Source: Lingula anatina
Lineage: Eukaryota; Brachiopoda; Lingulata; Lingulida; Lingulidae
Assembly: GCF_001039355.2 (NCBI RefSeq)
Contig: NW_019775405.1
Span: forward strand, 166,959-230,958
Length of the DNA stretch: 64,000 nucleotides
Reading direction: 5' to 3'
Shown here: positions 23,490 through 34,776 of the stretch, piece after piece
How positions within the stretch are numbered: position 1 is the stretch's first letter
Layout: every line of letters starts with the position of its first letter
Program-made: the position numbers and the translations under genes
The notes under the pieces: generated by a model
Told to the model about the DNA's origin: nothing
The model's database searches: none
Seen by the model: the letters and a program-made list of their open reading frames with translations, nothing else

Positions 23490-25269
23490 GCTGATACAAA
23501 TACAGGATTTTTTTTAAAGAAAAAGAAGTCTTTTATTCTTTAATTGTATTGTACATATTTACCAAGACCAGCCATGATTGTACCCCATATATTGCCATAC
23601 GACGATAATTACTATTGTATAAATATAAATTTGATCTTATGCTGATTATCAGTCCACTAGGGGCTTGGACAGTGGTCAGTGGTCGGACAGTGGTCAGACT
23701 GGGGTGGATCCGGAGATATTTTCTGACAGTCTTCCAAATTATCTTTGTCGGCACATCCTCCAATTTTGACAGTTTTCTGACATAAAAAAAAAAAAAAAAT
23801 TAGATGCCCATCAATGTAAACTTCATGAAGACCCAGCAAACAGCTTCCAACTGCCCCTGATGCAGTGAGATCGCAATCTTCTCCCTTATCAAAAACTGTG
23901 GGCTTTTTGCAAACTGTTGCTGCAAATTTGCAGGAAGGAATCTATGTAGTAAATGTACTAAATGTTGTACAAACACCGTTTAGAATTTCAATAAAGAAAT
24001 AGAACAGATTTAAACAGCATGTGGCACTGGCACTTTCAGTGTTATGTCTTTTGATCAAATCTGAAAGAGAAAAGTAATTAAGACAACACACACAAACTTT
24101 TTTCTATGTCCACTTGACCACTTTTACCACTCTGACCACTATCTAAGTCTCCTATTGGGTCAGGTACAAATGTGATATGATTCAAATACAGGAGAAATTA
24201 TTTTTAATTTGTACCTCCATATGTTGCTGTACCCATCATATTGTTTTACAAGTATATATATATCATATAACAGCAAAAACCATAGTTACCATGTACTGTA
24301 GGTAGGATATACAACTCGTATAATTAAAAAGGACGTAGAGTATGTTTACCAATGTGAGCCATGATTCAAATTTTTAAGGGTCGCCATTTTGGGGTTATGT
24401 TTTGTCATTTTATTTACTGTTATAAGCAATAGATGTGAAATTTGGTTGTCTAAAATGCATTCACGAAATCACAGCAAAGAAATTGGCAGAAGGCATTTGT
24501 GCAGAAAATAAGTGAATATTCCTGAAAATGCAAGCAGTTAAAGTATACCCTTTCCAAAAATGACGAAAAAAAAATTAACAAATTGATTGAAAATCTATTA
24601 ACCCATTTTTGAGCTCTTAATTTCTATTTTTCCATTATTAAAAATGAAATTCACCAGTCTCTCTCTATATATCCATCCACAATGAGTTGGTAAGAAGAAC
24701 TCAAAACTGGATTTATAGTGGTTTTGTATTACAATCTTAAAATTAATATATCTTAGCTTAATTTCATTGAATTGAATACTTAATCTCCACTTGAAATGAT
24801 CACAATACCAGGTGTATTTCTGTCTGCTGTTCCTCTCATGAGACAATTATAAGAACTTTCATAACAAGTAGTACTTTTTGTAATTTTTTGCAAAGAAGAG
24901 GTTGAAGAACTATGAGAGAACAATGCATGGTTACTTGTATAATTATGGGAATTGAAATATCAGTGGTCAAATCATTTTTGAATTTATTGATATTGAACAG
25001 GGACAAATTTTACATTAATGATCTTCTTGAAAGCTTACATATCACTTTGGTTTGTTCCGTAAGAGAACTGCATATATATATTTTGAATCTTTGTACTATG
25101 TAAAAAGACAGAATATTACTTTTATAATAAAGTTAGATACTTAAAATTATCGATCAATGTTTGTCGCTTGCTAGAAGGTAGGTATGATTTTATTTGGCAT
25201 GTTGCTGGTTTGTGTCAGGCATTTTTTTATTTTTCAAGCAGTGATAAGTACTTAAAAGAGGCCAGAACA
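23490..25269. repeat. Direct duplicate copy B
   Basis: This is the second copy of 21728-23472, about 35 bases longer because of small indels including a TATA microsatellite change near 24255 and extra bases near 24390. It is continuous with the unique sequence that follows, so it is probably the better placed copy. Confidence 0.92.
23657..23776 (-). CDS. Last exon of the Cys-rich gene, copy B
   Basis: The same 40-codon terminal exon as at 21892-22011, with the same TTTATGTCAG acceptor, preceded by a slightly longer T-run, and an identical protein end. The frame is preserved in both copies, as expected of a functional exon in two alleles. The preceding exon is also present, ending at its acceptor near 23940. 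Confidence 0.4.
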   Translation of the reverse strand, partial: KTVKIGGCADKDNLEDCQKISPDPPQSDHCPTTDHCPSP

Positions 25270-28019
25270 TGATTTTAAACTGAAGAACAAAACACTTAAT
25301 TAAATAATTGCATATTCCTGTCTAAAACACCAGCAAAAAAAAAAAAAAAATGATACAAACAACTAAATTCGAGTACATCGCTTTATTTCAATTTACGTTT
25401 AGACTTCACAAAAATGCATACAACAAAGTAAAACAATTTTGCTCCTTCCACAAAGGACCAGTACAACTCATGTATAACTTTTAGGAATGATTGATAAAAT
25501 TAAAAGATTCCATCCTAATTCATGATAACAGAAGCACAATGTACAACTATGGTTTCAAGATTTTTTAAGTTTTGAGTTCAAAGCGGATTATTTGTTGTCT
25601 GCACAACAACAGCTGAGAATCATTTTATCTCCCAAACATCAATATGGGTGCAATTGGTTTCTGGCCAAAAATCACTTGTATTATATCCAGTATTATATCA
25701 CAATTCACAGCCTTTGACTGTGGAAAACAATGTAAAAACATATCACTTTTCCTTTTTTAGGCTATGGTGATGACTCAATCATTTCAAAAGGGAAAACTGT
25801 GAAGTTTACAGATACTGTATTTTTTAAAGTAATAAATTCAAAAACGGACTACCTAATAGTACTAATCTATACAGTAAAAGCACCAAAAGGCTACATAAAA
25901 ATTAAATTTTTATTGACTCCAAAATTACACCAAAAATTGATGGTTTTTAATGATCCGAGTCATAAACGTATACTAGTATTTTACCTATCCTAAAACAGAT
26001 GGCACGTGATCTATTGTAGTTCCTCGTATTTTTGATATATATATCCAATCCACCCTTGAAAGGCACACCATTACTACAGGACAAAGATTAATCAAATCCC
26101 AGAAAAACAGTTCACATTCAGATAAAAATATGAAAATGCAAGCAAGAAATTGATTTGATTTTATATTCATAAAAGAGTTTTACCACATCACACAGCAGGC
26201 TGACCCCAGTATCACATGTCCCTTCACCTCACCCACTTGCTTCCTCTAAAAATATTTATTTTTAGGTGAAAAGGGATTGAAGTGAAGCAAAAGAACACTT
26301 TCTTAACTCTCTTTTACCACTTTCTTTTGAAATCCTTAAATTTTTCAAGAATACAAATGTAAAATGATCTTAATAAATTTCATCATAATAAATTCTTTGT
26401 TTTAGACAAGAAAATAATAAACGATTTCCTGTTTTTGAGAATCTTCACATAATATTTGGCTCTAAGACTTGCTGTCTTAATTTGTCCAAACTGCACTGAA
26501 AACAATTCTAACAAAATATGGCAGAGGAACTGCTACTTTTATCAAAACAAATTGAAATAAAAATAGATTTTTGACTTAATAAAAGGATGAGATTCCGCTT
26601 TATACAACATCAAATGCAAGTGCAATGACTGGTCTAGCAATAATTTGTAGGAAAATCCCATGAGTGGCCCTTTAAATTTGTTTTCCAGTAACATGCGACT
26701 AGGACTGTTCTCTGTAGCTAGAGTTAAGAGATTCTTGTATATTGAGATCTTATAACAAACATAAATGAAAATGTCTTAAAAATAGCTAAAAAGAAACCAA
26801 AGAGGTTTGTGACTTGAATATATGTATAAGATACAATGGAAAATTCCATTTTTAAATCATACTAAAAAAGTCATTAATACAGTAAAATTTTTTTTGGTGG
26901 AAAATAAAAATAAAAGACTAAGGGATAGATAAATTAAATCTTCAAAGGAATGTAAAAGAAAACTGCAAACAAGGCAGATACATGTAGTACATATTTGATA
27001 GAAATACTTAAAATATCTTACTTTAAAGGACATGAATTCCTAAAACAAAAAGGATAAACATCAATATGCAAATCAATTCAGCAACATTTTCAAGAAATAG
27101 CATACATCTAAACATGTCGATAGATATATTACACTTATTCAAAATATATTTTTACAAAAATCCAACATAATTATTCAAAATAGTTATTGAAGTTCATTGT
27201 TCCAATTATAATATCACTTTGGCGTTTTGTGGTAAGGGGAATTCTCAACTTGACCCTTACGGACAGTAATCTATTTAAATATGCATTGATCCTTTCATCT
27301 TAATCATACAGTACAACTAGTCCTCACATTGAATCTGTGATCCAAATCCTCAGAAATTACACACCATGGGTTGGTAACCAACACCACCAAGACCCCAATC
27401 ACAGAACTAAATACATCCAGGAAACCCAGGAAATTTTCAAAGTTTTCCCATCTTTCCCAAATATCACCTTATGGATACTGCTGCTGATGCTCTTGTGCCC
27501 CTGAGCCCATAAAACTTCCCTCAATGACTTAGAAAAATTCTCTTCTCAGATTAGTGTAGCACCGCTGGGAGTCTTTGTCATATTTTCATTCACTTGGGAC
27601 CCACTGAGTTTGCTAGTCTCTACAATCAGACAAACATGACCATTTGCTTGGTCAATGATAAAATAGACCCCATTCCCACAGATTTTAGATCGATCTATCC
27701 CTGTTGGAAGTCTCACTAAATTACTGTCAGCTTAGCCGGCTTAAGCATCTGTCCTGCCTACTAAAAGCTGTAAGGGGGTAATTAACTGTCATGCTCCCTC
27801 GGCTAACAGCAATTTAACGTGAATCCCCAGGGAGTTAGGTCGATCTAGATAGATCGATCTAATTCTATGGGAATGCACTCATAGACTATGGCTGGTTATG
27901 GATACAACTGATTACACTTGGGTTGCAAAGATGACACACATCGAGTTTCATTAGTAGTTTGTTTTCACAACAATCTTAAAAATTTAAAATCATTATTTTT
28001 TATCCAGGGTAGTTGTGGG
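25270..28019 (-). other. Probable 3' UTR/intergenic stretch for the minus strand
   Basis: The sequence is AT-rich with no convincing plus-strand gene. A minus-strand AATAAA (plus TTTATT at 25382-25387) follows a poly-A tract near 25335, and could end the transcript of the C3orf18 homologue upstream. A minus-strand frame of 40-odd codons ends in TGA near 27543 and abuts an inverted-repeat element; I could not tie it to a gene. Open frames at 25799-25993 and 25985-26170 look like chance. Confidence 0.35.
27671..27875. mobile_element. Inverted-repeat (MITE-like) element, family 1 copy A
   Basis: Both ends carry inverted copies of CATTCCCA-AGA--TT followed by AGATCGATCTA, about 28 bases long. 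The centre shares a word order with 51125-51365 (TAAGCATCT, TGCC, then a block ending in GTAATTAACT-TCAT), so the two are dispersed relatives. No coding capacity. No clean target duplication was found. Confidence 0.65.
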
Positions 28020-28020
28020 N
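28020..28020. other. Single N, contig join
   Basis: One N separates AT-rich sequence from a much more CpG-rich stretch. Order and distance across it should not be trusted. Confidence 0.8.
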
Positions 28021-28597
28021 CCCGCCGCCCGCCAATCAAATTTAAAGCCCGCACTCAATGACTCATTGAACGATCTAGCCAATGAACGCGAACGAGTCAA
28101 AGCGCGCTTTGTTCAAATCCGGACCAATCAAAGATAAGGCTGAATATCAGGGACTTGCCGTAACCTGTGGGCAGCACGCAAAATACATCATCCCTCAGTA
28201 GATAATGATGCAGGGCATCATACTGCTCTGGTTTCAATTCCGATATACTCCATGCTTTCTTTGTGTACGGTTATGCACTCGGAACCACTCGGAACTACTC
28301 GGATGTCTCCGCACTCGACAATAACTATGTTGTTAGTATGGCGCTTGCGGAATCAGCCGAGGATTGCCGATTGACGATCAACCAATCAGCGTTTTCACCA
28401 AACTTTGGTGAAAAATTTTGAAACATGGATTCGATTGGCTTATATAAAATAGGTCAAACTATTTTCGTCAGAGGTTACTTGACACGATGGAGATAGGCTA
28501 CAGTGAAAAGGTTAGTGTCAAGTTAGCTCTGAAGCTCAGGGTGGTTGTGGGTCATTTTTGTCACAATATTGCTGGAATGTGTGCTGATTGTGGTTAA
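28021..28597 (+). promoter_or_regulatory. Promoter-like block: five CCAAT/ATTGG boxes, TATA, short ORF
   Basis: CCAAT occurs at 28032, 28079, 28134 and 28382, and inverted as ATTGG at 28434-28438. A TATATAAAA box sits at 28441-28449 and an ATG at 28487. The palindrome AAAGCGCGCTTT lies near 28100, and an 11-bp perfect palindrome (TTTTCACCAAA, one spacer, its inverse) at 28392-28414. From the ATG, 36 codons run to a TAA, but codon 8 is followed by GTTAGT, a possible donor. Multiple CCAAT boxes with a TATA are typical of cell-cycle or histone-type promoters. I do not recognise the peptide. Confidence 0.4.
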
Positions 28598-28987
28598 AGT
28601 TGCAGATGGTCAGGATGAAACTTCAGTTCTGGACTGCCTGGGCTGGTGTGCTGGAAAATAAATAAATAAATAAATAAATAATAATAATATATTCTTAAAG
28701 AATAATGATTATTATCTTAATTGTGATAAATATACACACCTCCACCAAGAAAAAATGTGAATCAAATTAAGTTAAAAAAAAAAAATGAAAATTAAGAGAC
28801 CGGGATTCAGTTGAAATGGTTATCACTTCTTTCCGTCTTAAATAAATGTTTATTCTGTAAATTTAAACAAAAATTTTAAGAACTTTTGGGGATATGTTGT
28901 CCACAAACAAACTGACAAATAAAACAAGGATGAAAACATAACCTCTTTTTTTAGCAGAGGTAATTATTGTAGGATCTATTAGGAAAT
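28598..28987. other. Low-information spacer
   Basis: An AAATA-type simple repeat near 28658-28690 and A-rich sequence. No gene seen on either strand. The last exon of the C3orf18 homologue was looked for here and not found. Confidence 0.5.
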
Positions 28988-29853
28988 AGCCTCTATTTTA
29001 GCCAACTAACCCATACCTTTACATCAAGAGGCCTCTGAGACTCCCTTATAGCCAACTAACCCATACCTTTACATTAAAGGCCCAGTCACAATGTAGGCGA
29101 TCTGTCGGGGATTAGTTTTGGCCGGGGGTCGTCGTAGAAAATAAAGAATCCTTGAACAATCCTAGCAATAATCCTAATAAAAGTGGAGCAGTCACATTGT
29201 CTGAGATTTTTTCAAGGATTTTGACCCGGTTTTGTCGAAAAATCGTGGGATTAGCCTCCGATTGAATCGGAGGCGATCGGAGACGATATCTGCGAGCGTC
29301 TTTTCTCGTAATTCCCCCCCCCCCCCCCCGGTATATGTGGTTATATATGGGTATATATTCGGAGAACGCCTCCGATTAATCGGAAGGCATCGTAGGTCAT
29401 CGGAGATTGTGTCTAGGATGCCCAAAATAGGTGAAAAATCTTGCGAGCAATCTTAAAATTTTAAGTTCAAAGTTGGGGATGTGGCGATGTCTAAAAAATC
29501 TGCGACAACCCGCAGGCGTCCGGAGAGCGCCTCCGACGGGTGCAACATCGTGAGATCTGTCTCAAGATTTTGTTAAAATTTCCCGGGTTTTACCCATCCC
29601 CGACGCATCGCAACTGATTTGTGACTGGGCCTTAAGTGACCTCTGAGCCTCTCTTATAGCCAACTAACCCATACCTTTACATTAAGCGACCTCTGAGCCT
29701 CTATTTTAGCCAACTAACCCATACCTTTACATTAAGCGACCTCTGAGCCTCTATTTTAGCCAACTAACCCATACCTTTACATTAAGCGATCTCTGAGCCT
29801 CTATTTTAGCCAACTAACCCATACCTTTACATTAAGCGATCTCTGAGCCTCTC
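28988..29853 (-). repeat. 50-bp tandem array carrying a repeated splice donor
   Basis: The word CCAACTAACCCATACC recurs at a spacing of exactly 50 bases (29002, 29052, then 29660, 29710, 29760, 29810), six copies, split between copies 2 and 3 by a 554-base insertion. On the minus strand each unit holds the end of the C3orf18-homologue exon and its donor, AAG/GTATGG. The array therefore arose by tandem copying of an exon-intron boundary. Units are 94-100% alike by eye, apart from the two outermost copies. Confidence 0.9.
29078..29631. mobile_element. Inverted-repeat element inserted at TTAA (MITE-like)
   Basis: The left end AGGCCCAGTCACAA and right end TTGTGACTGGGCC are inverted copies, flanked by TTAA on both sides (29074-29077, 29632-29635). 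The other array units read TTAA once at this place, so the target and its duplication can be read directly. Length is 554 bases with no transposase. The inside has several imperfect palindromes built on CCTCCGATT and AATCGGAGG, and a poly-C run at 29316-29330. TTAA targeting is known for piggyBac-type elements, but the terminal bases are not typical of them, so I leave the superfamily open. Confidence 0.85.
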
Positions 29854-31078
29854 TATCATCTTCCAGGAGTTCTGACTCCCAGTCTCCACCTTCCTCCTCG
29901 GGATCGTAGCTATACACCGGCATCATGGCATGGCGTAACTTGTCAATTCTGAAATTAGCAACGTGATCATTCGAGAAAAGTGCACCTCTTAAGAAGAAAA
30001 AAATCTGTTTTTGAGTTCAGTGCAACTTGTTCCAATAAACAAGGTCTTTTTTTGTTCCTTCATGACCCCTCAAAAAAAAAAAATAATAATAATAATAACA
30101 AAATAAAATAAAAATAATTAAAAATTGGAGCACTTTCACCTGTGTGTCTCATATCAACATTTTCTCTCTTTAAAAGGAAGTAGCTAAAACAGCAGGTGCA
30201 AGAGCACAGCGGAGGAGGTGTGTGTGTGTGGGGGGGTGGGGGGGGGGGTTTAATTTTCCCCTTTATCTGCCTCCTTTAGTTGACATTTTCATTATCAAAC
30301 CTATTAACTTGATACTAATGGGATTTCAGGAGACGAAGGTTGCATGTTACTGCAGGAAAATATTGATTTATAGTCACCCTTACCTTTTACGTCTTACTAT
30401 GAATATAATCTGAAGTAAGAAAAAAATCATTATGTTATTGAAAGGTCTATGGGGCATTGAAAAAAGGATGAAAAAATTGAAAAAAAAATCTCATTTCCTA
30501 TTCAATTAAATGATTTATCTCAATTACTGTCCAAACATGTAAAATATTCATACTGATGTACACCTGGCAGGAACTGATAAAGATATTTAAACTTACAAAA
30601 ATATGAAAATCGAACTCAAATTATTTGACTGTCAAGTTATTCATTCAAAAATAACTGGCATGATATTATCATCGTTTCCTTTGCCTAGAAACAATTTTTA
30701 AGTTGGACATTATAATTAAATGTGCAAATGATTGAAAATCTGGCCTTACTGGTTAAATCTTTAAAATCATATTTCTGTACAGTGGTATATTATCTATTTT
30801 TTTTTCCTTACCAAAAATACTGCCAATCCAATGATGAACAGTGTCGCCAAAGGTATCAACACATAGGCCAACGCACTGCTGACATGTGCCCCAGATGATA
30901 CTGTTGCTGTCGTTGTCGATGTTGTCGTCATCGCCAATGTTGTAGTTGAAGATGGCTGCAGGGCGACCTGGATAACATGAAGCCCCGTGCTACTTGTGTT
31001 GTTGGCACTACCGTATCCTATAACAGCATTGGAGCGTGCAGCTGTTGTGCCTGCCATTACAGTTGTGCTAAAATTCAT
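29825..31078 (-). CDS. C3orf18 homologue, single-pass membrane protein (3' end incomplete)
   Basis: Exons on the minus strand: 31078-30812, 30409-30384 (26 nt) and 29948-29825, phases 0, 2 and 0, with donors TTG/GTAAGG, AAG/GTAAGG and AAG/GTATGG and acceptors CTTCAG and TTTCAG. The 139 codons give a Ser/Thr/Ala-rich N-terminal part, one membrane segment (about residues 70-96), a basic stop (VRRKR) and then IDKLRHAMMPVYSYDPEEE with an ESELLED block. The cytoplasmic part aligns with the KLRHQLMPMYNFDP and ELEQELLE region of human C3orf18 as I remember it. The ATG at 31078 follows an upstream acceptor (TTTACAG at about 31112), so 5' UTR exons lie further up. Function of the family is unknown to me. 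The final exon was not found. Unspliced, the last exon would stop after seven more codons. Confidence 0.8.
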
Positions 31079-34000
31079 TGTGGCAATCTTTGTTAACACC
31101 GTTTATAAAACCTGTAAATACAAAATCTTACTATTATGATCCAAACATGTAACGCTTGTTTCTCCTGTTTTTTTCAATTCATATCGTAAATGTCACCATG
31201 TATTTAATATCTTCTCAACCAGTCACTGTTTCCTTTATGGAAAGCAACATGATCCTGATACATGACGTATCAATAATAACTGATCACCCACTATCAAATG
31301 AAAAGTGAATCACTGTGAAGGTTAAACTGGTATTGTTACAGGCAGTCAATTAGAAGATTTGTGTTTAAAAGGTTGTAATGTACACCATTCAACAAATTGC
31401 CAGTTTTGCTTTCATTTGGTAAAAAGAAACTGCAAGTAAATTACAGTAGGCCAGTAATACAAAATAAATCCTATTCCATTAAAAGTGATACATCACTTGG
31501 AGAATCCATGCATACTGAGTAACTCGTGCCTCAATCTTGGTTAGACAGTCTTAATTTTTTTTGTGTTTCTGTGAAGTATCTTATAGCACAATAACACAGC
31601 ACAGAACTGACAAGTAACGCCTGGGCTTCTTCAGCTCCAAGACTAATAAAAATAGGTATGTTCAAAATCACCTCCAAGGATGGAAATATAACTGCCATAC
31701 TGGTGACGATATTTCAGATTAATGTGAAATTCCTTTGCTGAAAACTTGTCTACAAGCAAAAAATGCCCATGTGTGAGTCTTAATGTTGAAACTACTAGGG
31801 TTTCTCCTCATCAAACAGGATGTATTCTTCTATGCAGAATATGACTGCCAAAGGCTCTAATAGATATGTTTGAGAGTTCCTTGATGTCACTGATAATATA
31901 TTCACTTACGAAACATTTTCTTTCCTGTGTGGCTCCTGAGAATATGTCTCCAATAGTATTTAAATATAAAATCATGATCTTTTTCATTAATGATCGACTT
32001 GAAACACAAAGCCTGATAGAACAATCTTATTTTTAGAATATTCACTTTTCTATATTATTCAGGCTATCTCTGCACTTAATTGTTTCGTGACTTTGAAGCA
32101 CAAGTATAATTGATGAACTAGATTCTTGTACATCAATGCTATTTTTAAATTAAGAGCACTGCCTTTCAATTTGTCACTTTTCAGACTCTCATAACTAAGG
32201 TGGGATACCTGCTTAAATTAAGAGTCAAATCAACCCTGCTTTTTTTAAATGCGGCTGAGTTTCCAGATCCTGTAGCTGACAGAAGAGAGTTGTTTCTATT
32301 TTCAAAAGAAGATCTGATGTGAAATACTAAAGTGGGGTGGGGGTGGGGGTAGAGGAGGATGGGGGGGGGAGGAGGAACATTTGAAGATTTTCTGAGTCAG
32401 AAACACATGGACAAATGATTAGCCTGAGATACAGGTCCACTTGGCTGCCTCCTTTTTTGTCTATTCTCAAACAGAAAAGAAAGAATATTGCTCAACAAGA
32501 GTAGGAAAATATCCACTGATTGAAGCAACTTCCGGCTTAATTCACCTGGTCAAATGTGGACCGTATCCACAAACACATGCCCTGTCTTGCTTCTGTTCTT
32601 CAATATCAATTATCACCCGGGATCATGAACTATACCTGATCATGAGCTGCTGTAAAATGCAGACAGAACCCAATTGATTTCTTCCACTTCTACCTGCTGT
32701 GAATCATATTGCATTGTTCTGTGTAAGTACACTGGTGCCAAGTTGACTTGTGCTACTGGAATCGCTCACTAGATCTCTGGGAGCCAGAAATGTCTCGTCT
32801 CCGAGAGATGATATTTCAAATGCACTTCATCTTCCTGAAAAAATTCAAGAAAAGGGGATTAAATTTTATGATATATTGTGATTGCCACATCTGTTAGTCT
32901 TATTTTTCGAAAATGAGACTTGGGCTTCGTTCACATGCAATGTCTATTTTCTAAATTCTATTTTCTATTTGCGGCATGTCTTATGATCACGGTCTGTGCA
33001 CTGAATATCCCGCCGCGTAATTACTGGTAATTACTATAAGTAACTGGCTCGCGCTGCCAGTAATTACGCGGCAGGATATTCAGTGCACAGACCGTGATCA
33101 TAAGATAGCGCGAATAGAAAATAGAATTTAGAAAATAGACACTGCATGTGAACGAAGCCTTGGACTTCTGAGGCAAGCCCACAAAATGTAAAATTTCCAC
33201 TGTGGAGAAATGTTCTGCTGTACAAAACGGACACCAAACTTATAGTAGTAAACCCTTTCACTTCAATCTGAACTGTGCCTTTATTAGTTTTCCTTCATTA
33301 ACTGGGATACTGGTAAGCAAATCTAAATCAAAATTACTTTCTTAATAATTGCATTGATATCACTTTTTCTTGATTGTTATGAAGTCATGATTTCTCTTTC
33401 ACCAAGACCAGTGCTTGAACTGGAAATCAATACTGTGCAATTATTCTCCCTGCCACACATCTCCATTACGTTGTCATGAATACCTGGGAATTACCTATAC
33501 GTAATGGTTTCAGTCTCGATATAAAATTGCATCAAGTAAAAATGCTTCATAGCATATGGTGAGTAAATGCTACAATTATTGTGTTTAGTCACTATTCAGA
33601 ATCTGATTAGCATACAGAAATATCTATAGTCATGTGACAACTTGTACTTATTTATGTAAAAAAAAAAAAATCTCACGAATAATGACAGTGTGGCAATGAA
33701 AAAATAAGTTGACAAAATTCATCACTGGATATTTTTTCTGGTTATTTTGTTCTGTTAATGTGCTCATATAATAACCAGGTTAAAAGGAAAAGGCGCGTCA
33801 TTCAGTAAAACTGATTGCAGACAGATAAAGAAATTCACTGTACATACATAATCATGTGTCAGTAACAAGTACCAATATCTCAGTCTCTCTACTGTCTACA
33901 GCCTTAATAACAGTCTAAACAAAACCTTTATTAAACTCCAGTATGAAACAAACACTGCAGACTTAATGATAATTTGTATGGACAAGTAGGACAGTGGACA

Positions 34001-34634
34001 ACAGTGGTACAAGTCTTATGTGCAATCCTCCATGAAGCAAAGCGGATTATAATTTTTATTAAAGTATAATTTTAATTTGTTAAAACAAAAATGTGTTCTG
34101 TGTGATGTATTTAAAAAAGCCGAGTTGCTTACAGTAGTCAAAACCTATTTCAGAGGTCCCTGGAAAGTCTTAGATCTCTATTCTCAGCACGGTTCTAGTA
34201 ACAGACATGCTGAGAGTGACACAGTATCTCCGTATAAAGGTGTGTTTCCGTGGGGACCCTTGACACTCAGGGTGACAGTGTTACTGACACTGCCAGCGTT
34301 TCTCATATTGTTTTTCATGGGAGGACCAGTTTCCAACACTTTATCCCCCCCCCAAGGGATGTAAACCATTAACATTAAAAGCTTTAAATTATGAAATGAG
34401 TTTATTACACATGAATTAAATCCTTGTGTTAAAACCTCTTACAAGTTACATAAATTGATACAAGCTCTGTGATTGTGAAAAAATCAGCTGGCACTCGCAA
34501 CAGCTGTGGGAATATTACATCTTCATTTGTCTAACTCTGTCCATTTGCTCGTTTAACCCTTCACTAGAAAACCAAAATCCATTTTCATACGATGCGATAA
34601 TCACAGGCAACACCCATTTATATTACATACTTAC
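31079..34634 (-). other. 5' UTR introns of the C3orf18 homologue
   Basis: Between the coding exon and the candidate first exon (donor at 34634) I see no coding sequence. There is a foldback element (32924-33158), G-rich low-complexity sequence near 32332-32375, and short open frames without domain features (32441-32677, 34077-34364). The first exon, ending CCG/GTAAGTATG on the minus strand, is placed next to the HEMK1 promoter. Confidence 0.5.
32924..33158. mobile_element. 235-bp near-perfect foldback MITE with 5-bp target duplication
   Basis: The whole element is an inverted repeat. GCTTCGTTCACATGCA at the left is matched by its inverse at the right, and the arms continue through AGAAAATAGA-type and GTCTGTGCACTGAATATCC blocks to a short centre near 33035. 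CTTGG flanks both sides (32919-32923, 33159-33163). No coding sequence. It would form a long RNA hairpin if transcribed. Confidence 0.85.
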
Positions 34635-34776
34635 CGGCAAAAATTTGGAGGACACTTGTTTTCATTCCACCGGCGGATTGACGGAAGTATGAAATGCGCA
34701 TGCGCCACACGTGAAATTAGTCTTGTTTTGAAAACTACTACTACCTACTTTTTGGGTTAGGAGGATGCAAGTTAAA
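34635..34776. promoter_or_regulatory. Bidirectional promoter: C3orf18 homologue (-) and HEMK1 (+)
   Basis: A minus-strand exon end (TTTTTGCCG/GTAAGTATG, donor at 34634) and a plus-strand exon end (GTTAAAG/GTAATG, near 34776) lie only about 140 bases apart, so both transcripts must start between them. That gap holds an ETS/GABP-type CGGAAGT (34682-34688), the palindromic NRF1-type TGCGCATGCGCC (34695-34706) and a CACGTG E-box (34708-34713). NRF1 and GABP often control genes for mitochondrial proteins, which suits HEMK1. The block recurs at 37329-37360 in the second copy. Confidence 0.65.

Noticed and set aside
25270-29820. Final exon of the C3orf18 homologue (human end LVFTDVANAIHA)
   Set aside because: I searched the minus strand by eye for that signature and found no convincing match, so no exon is claimed.
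28988-29853. CRISPR-like array (regular repeats)
   Set aside because: Units are head-to-tail copies with no unique spacers, in an animal gene; it is a tandem repeat.
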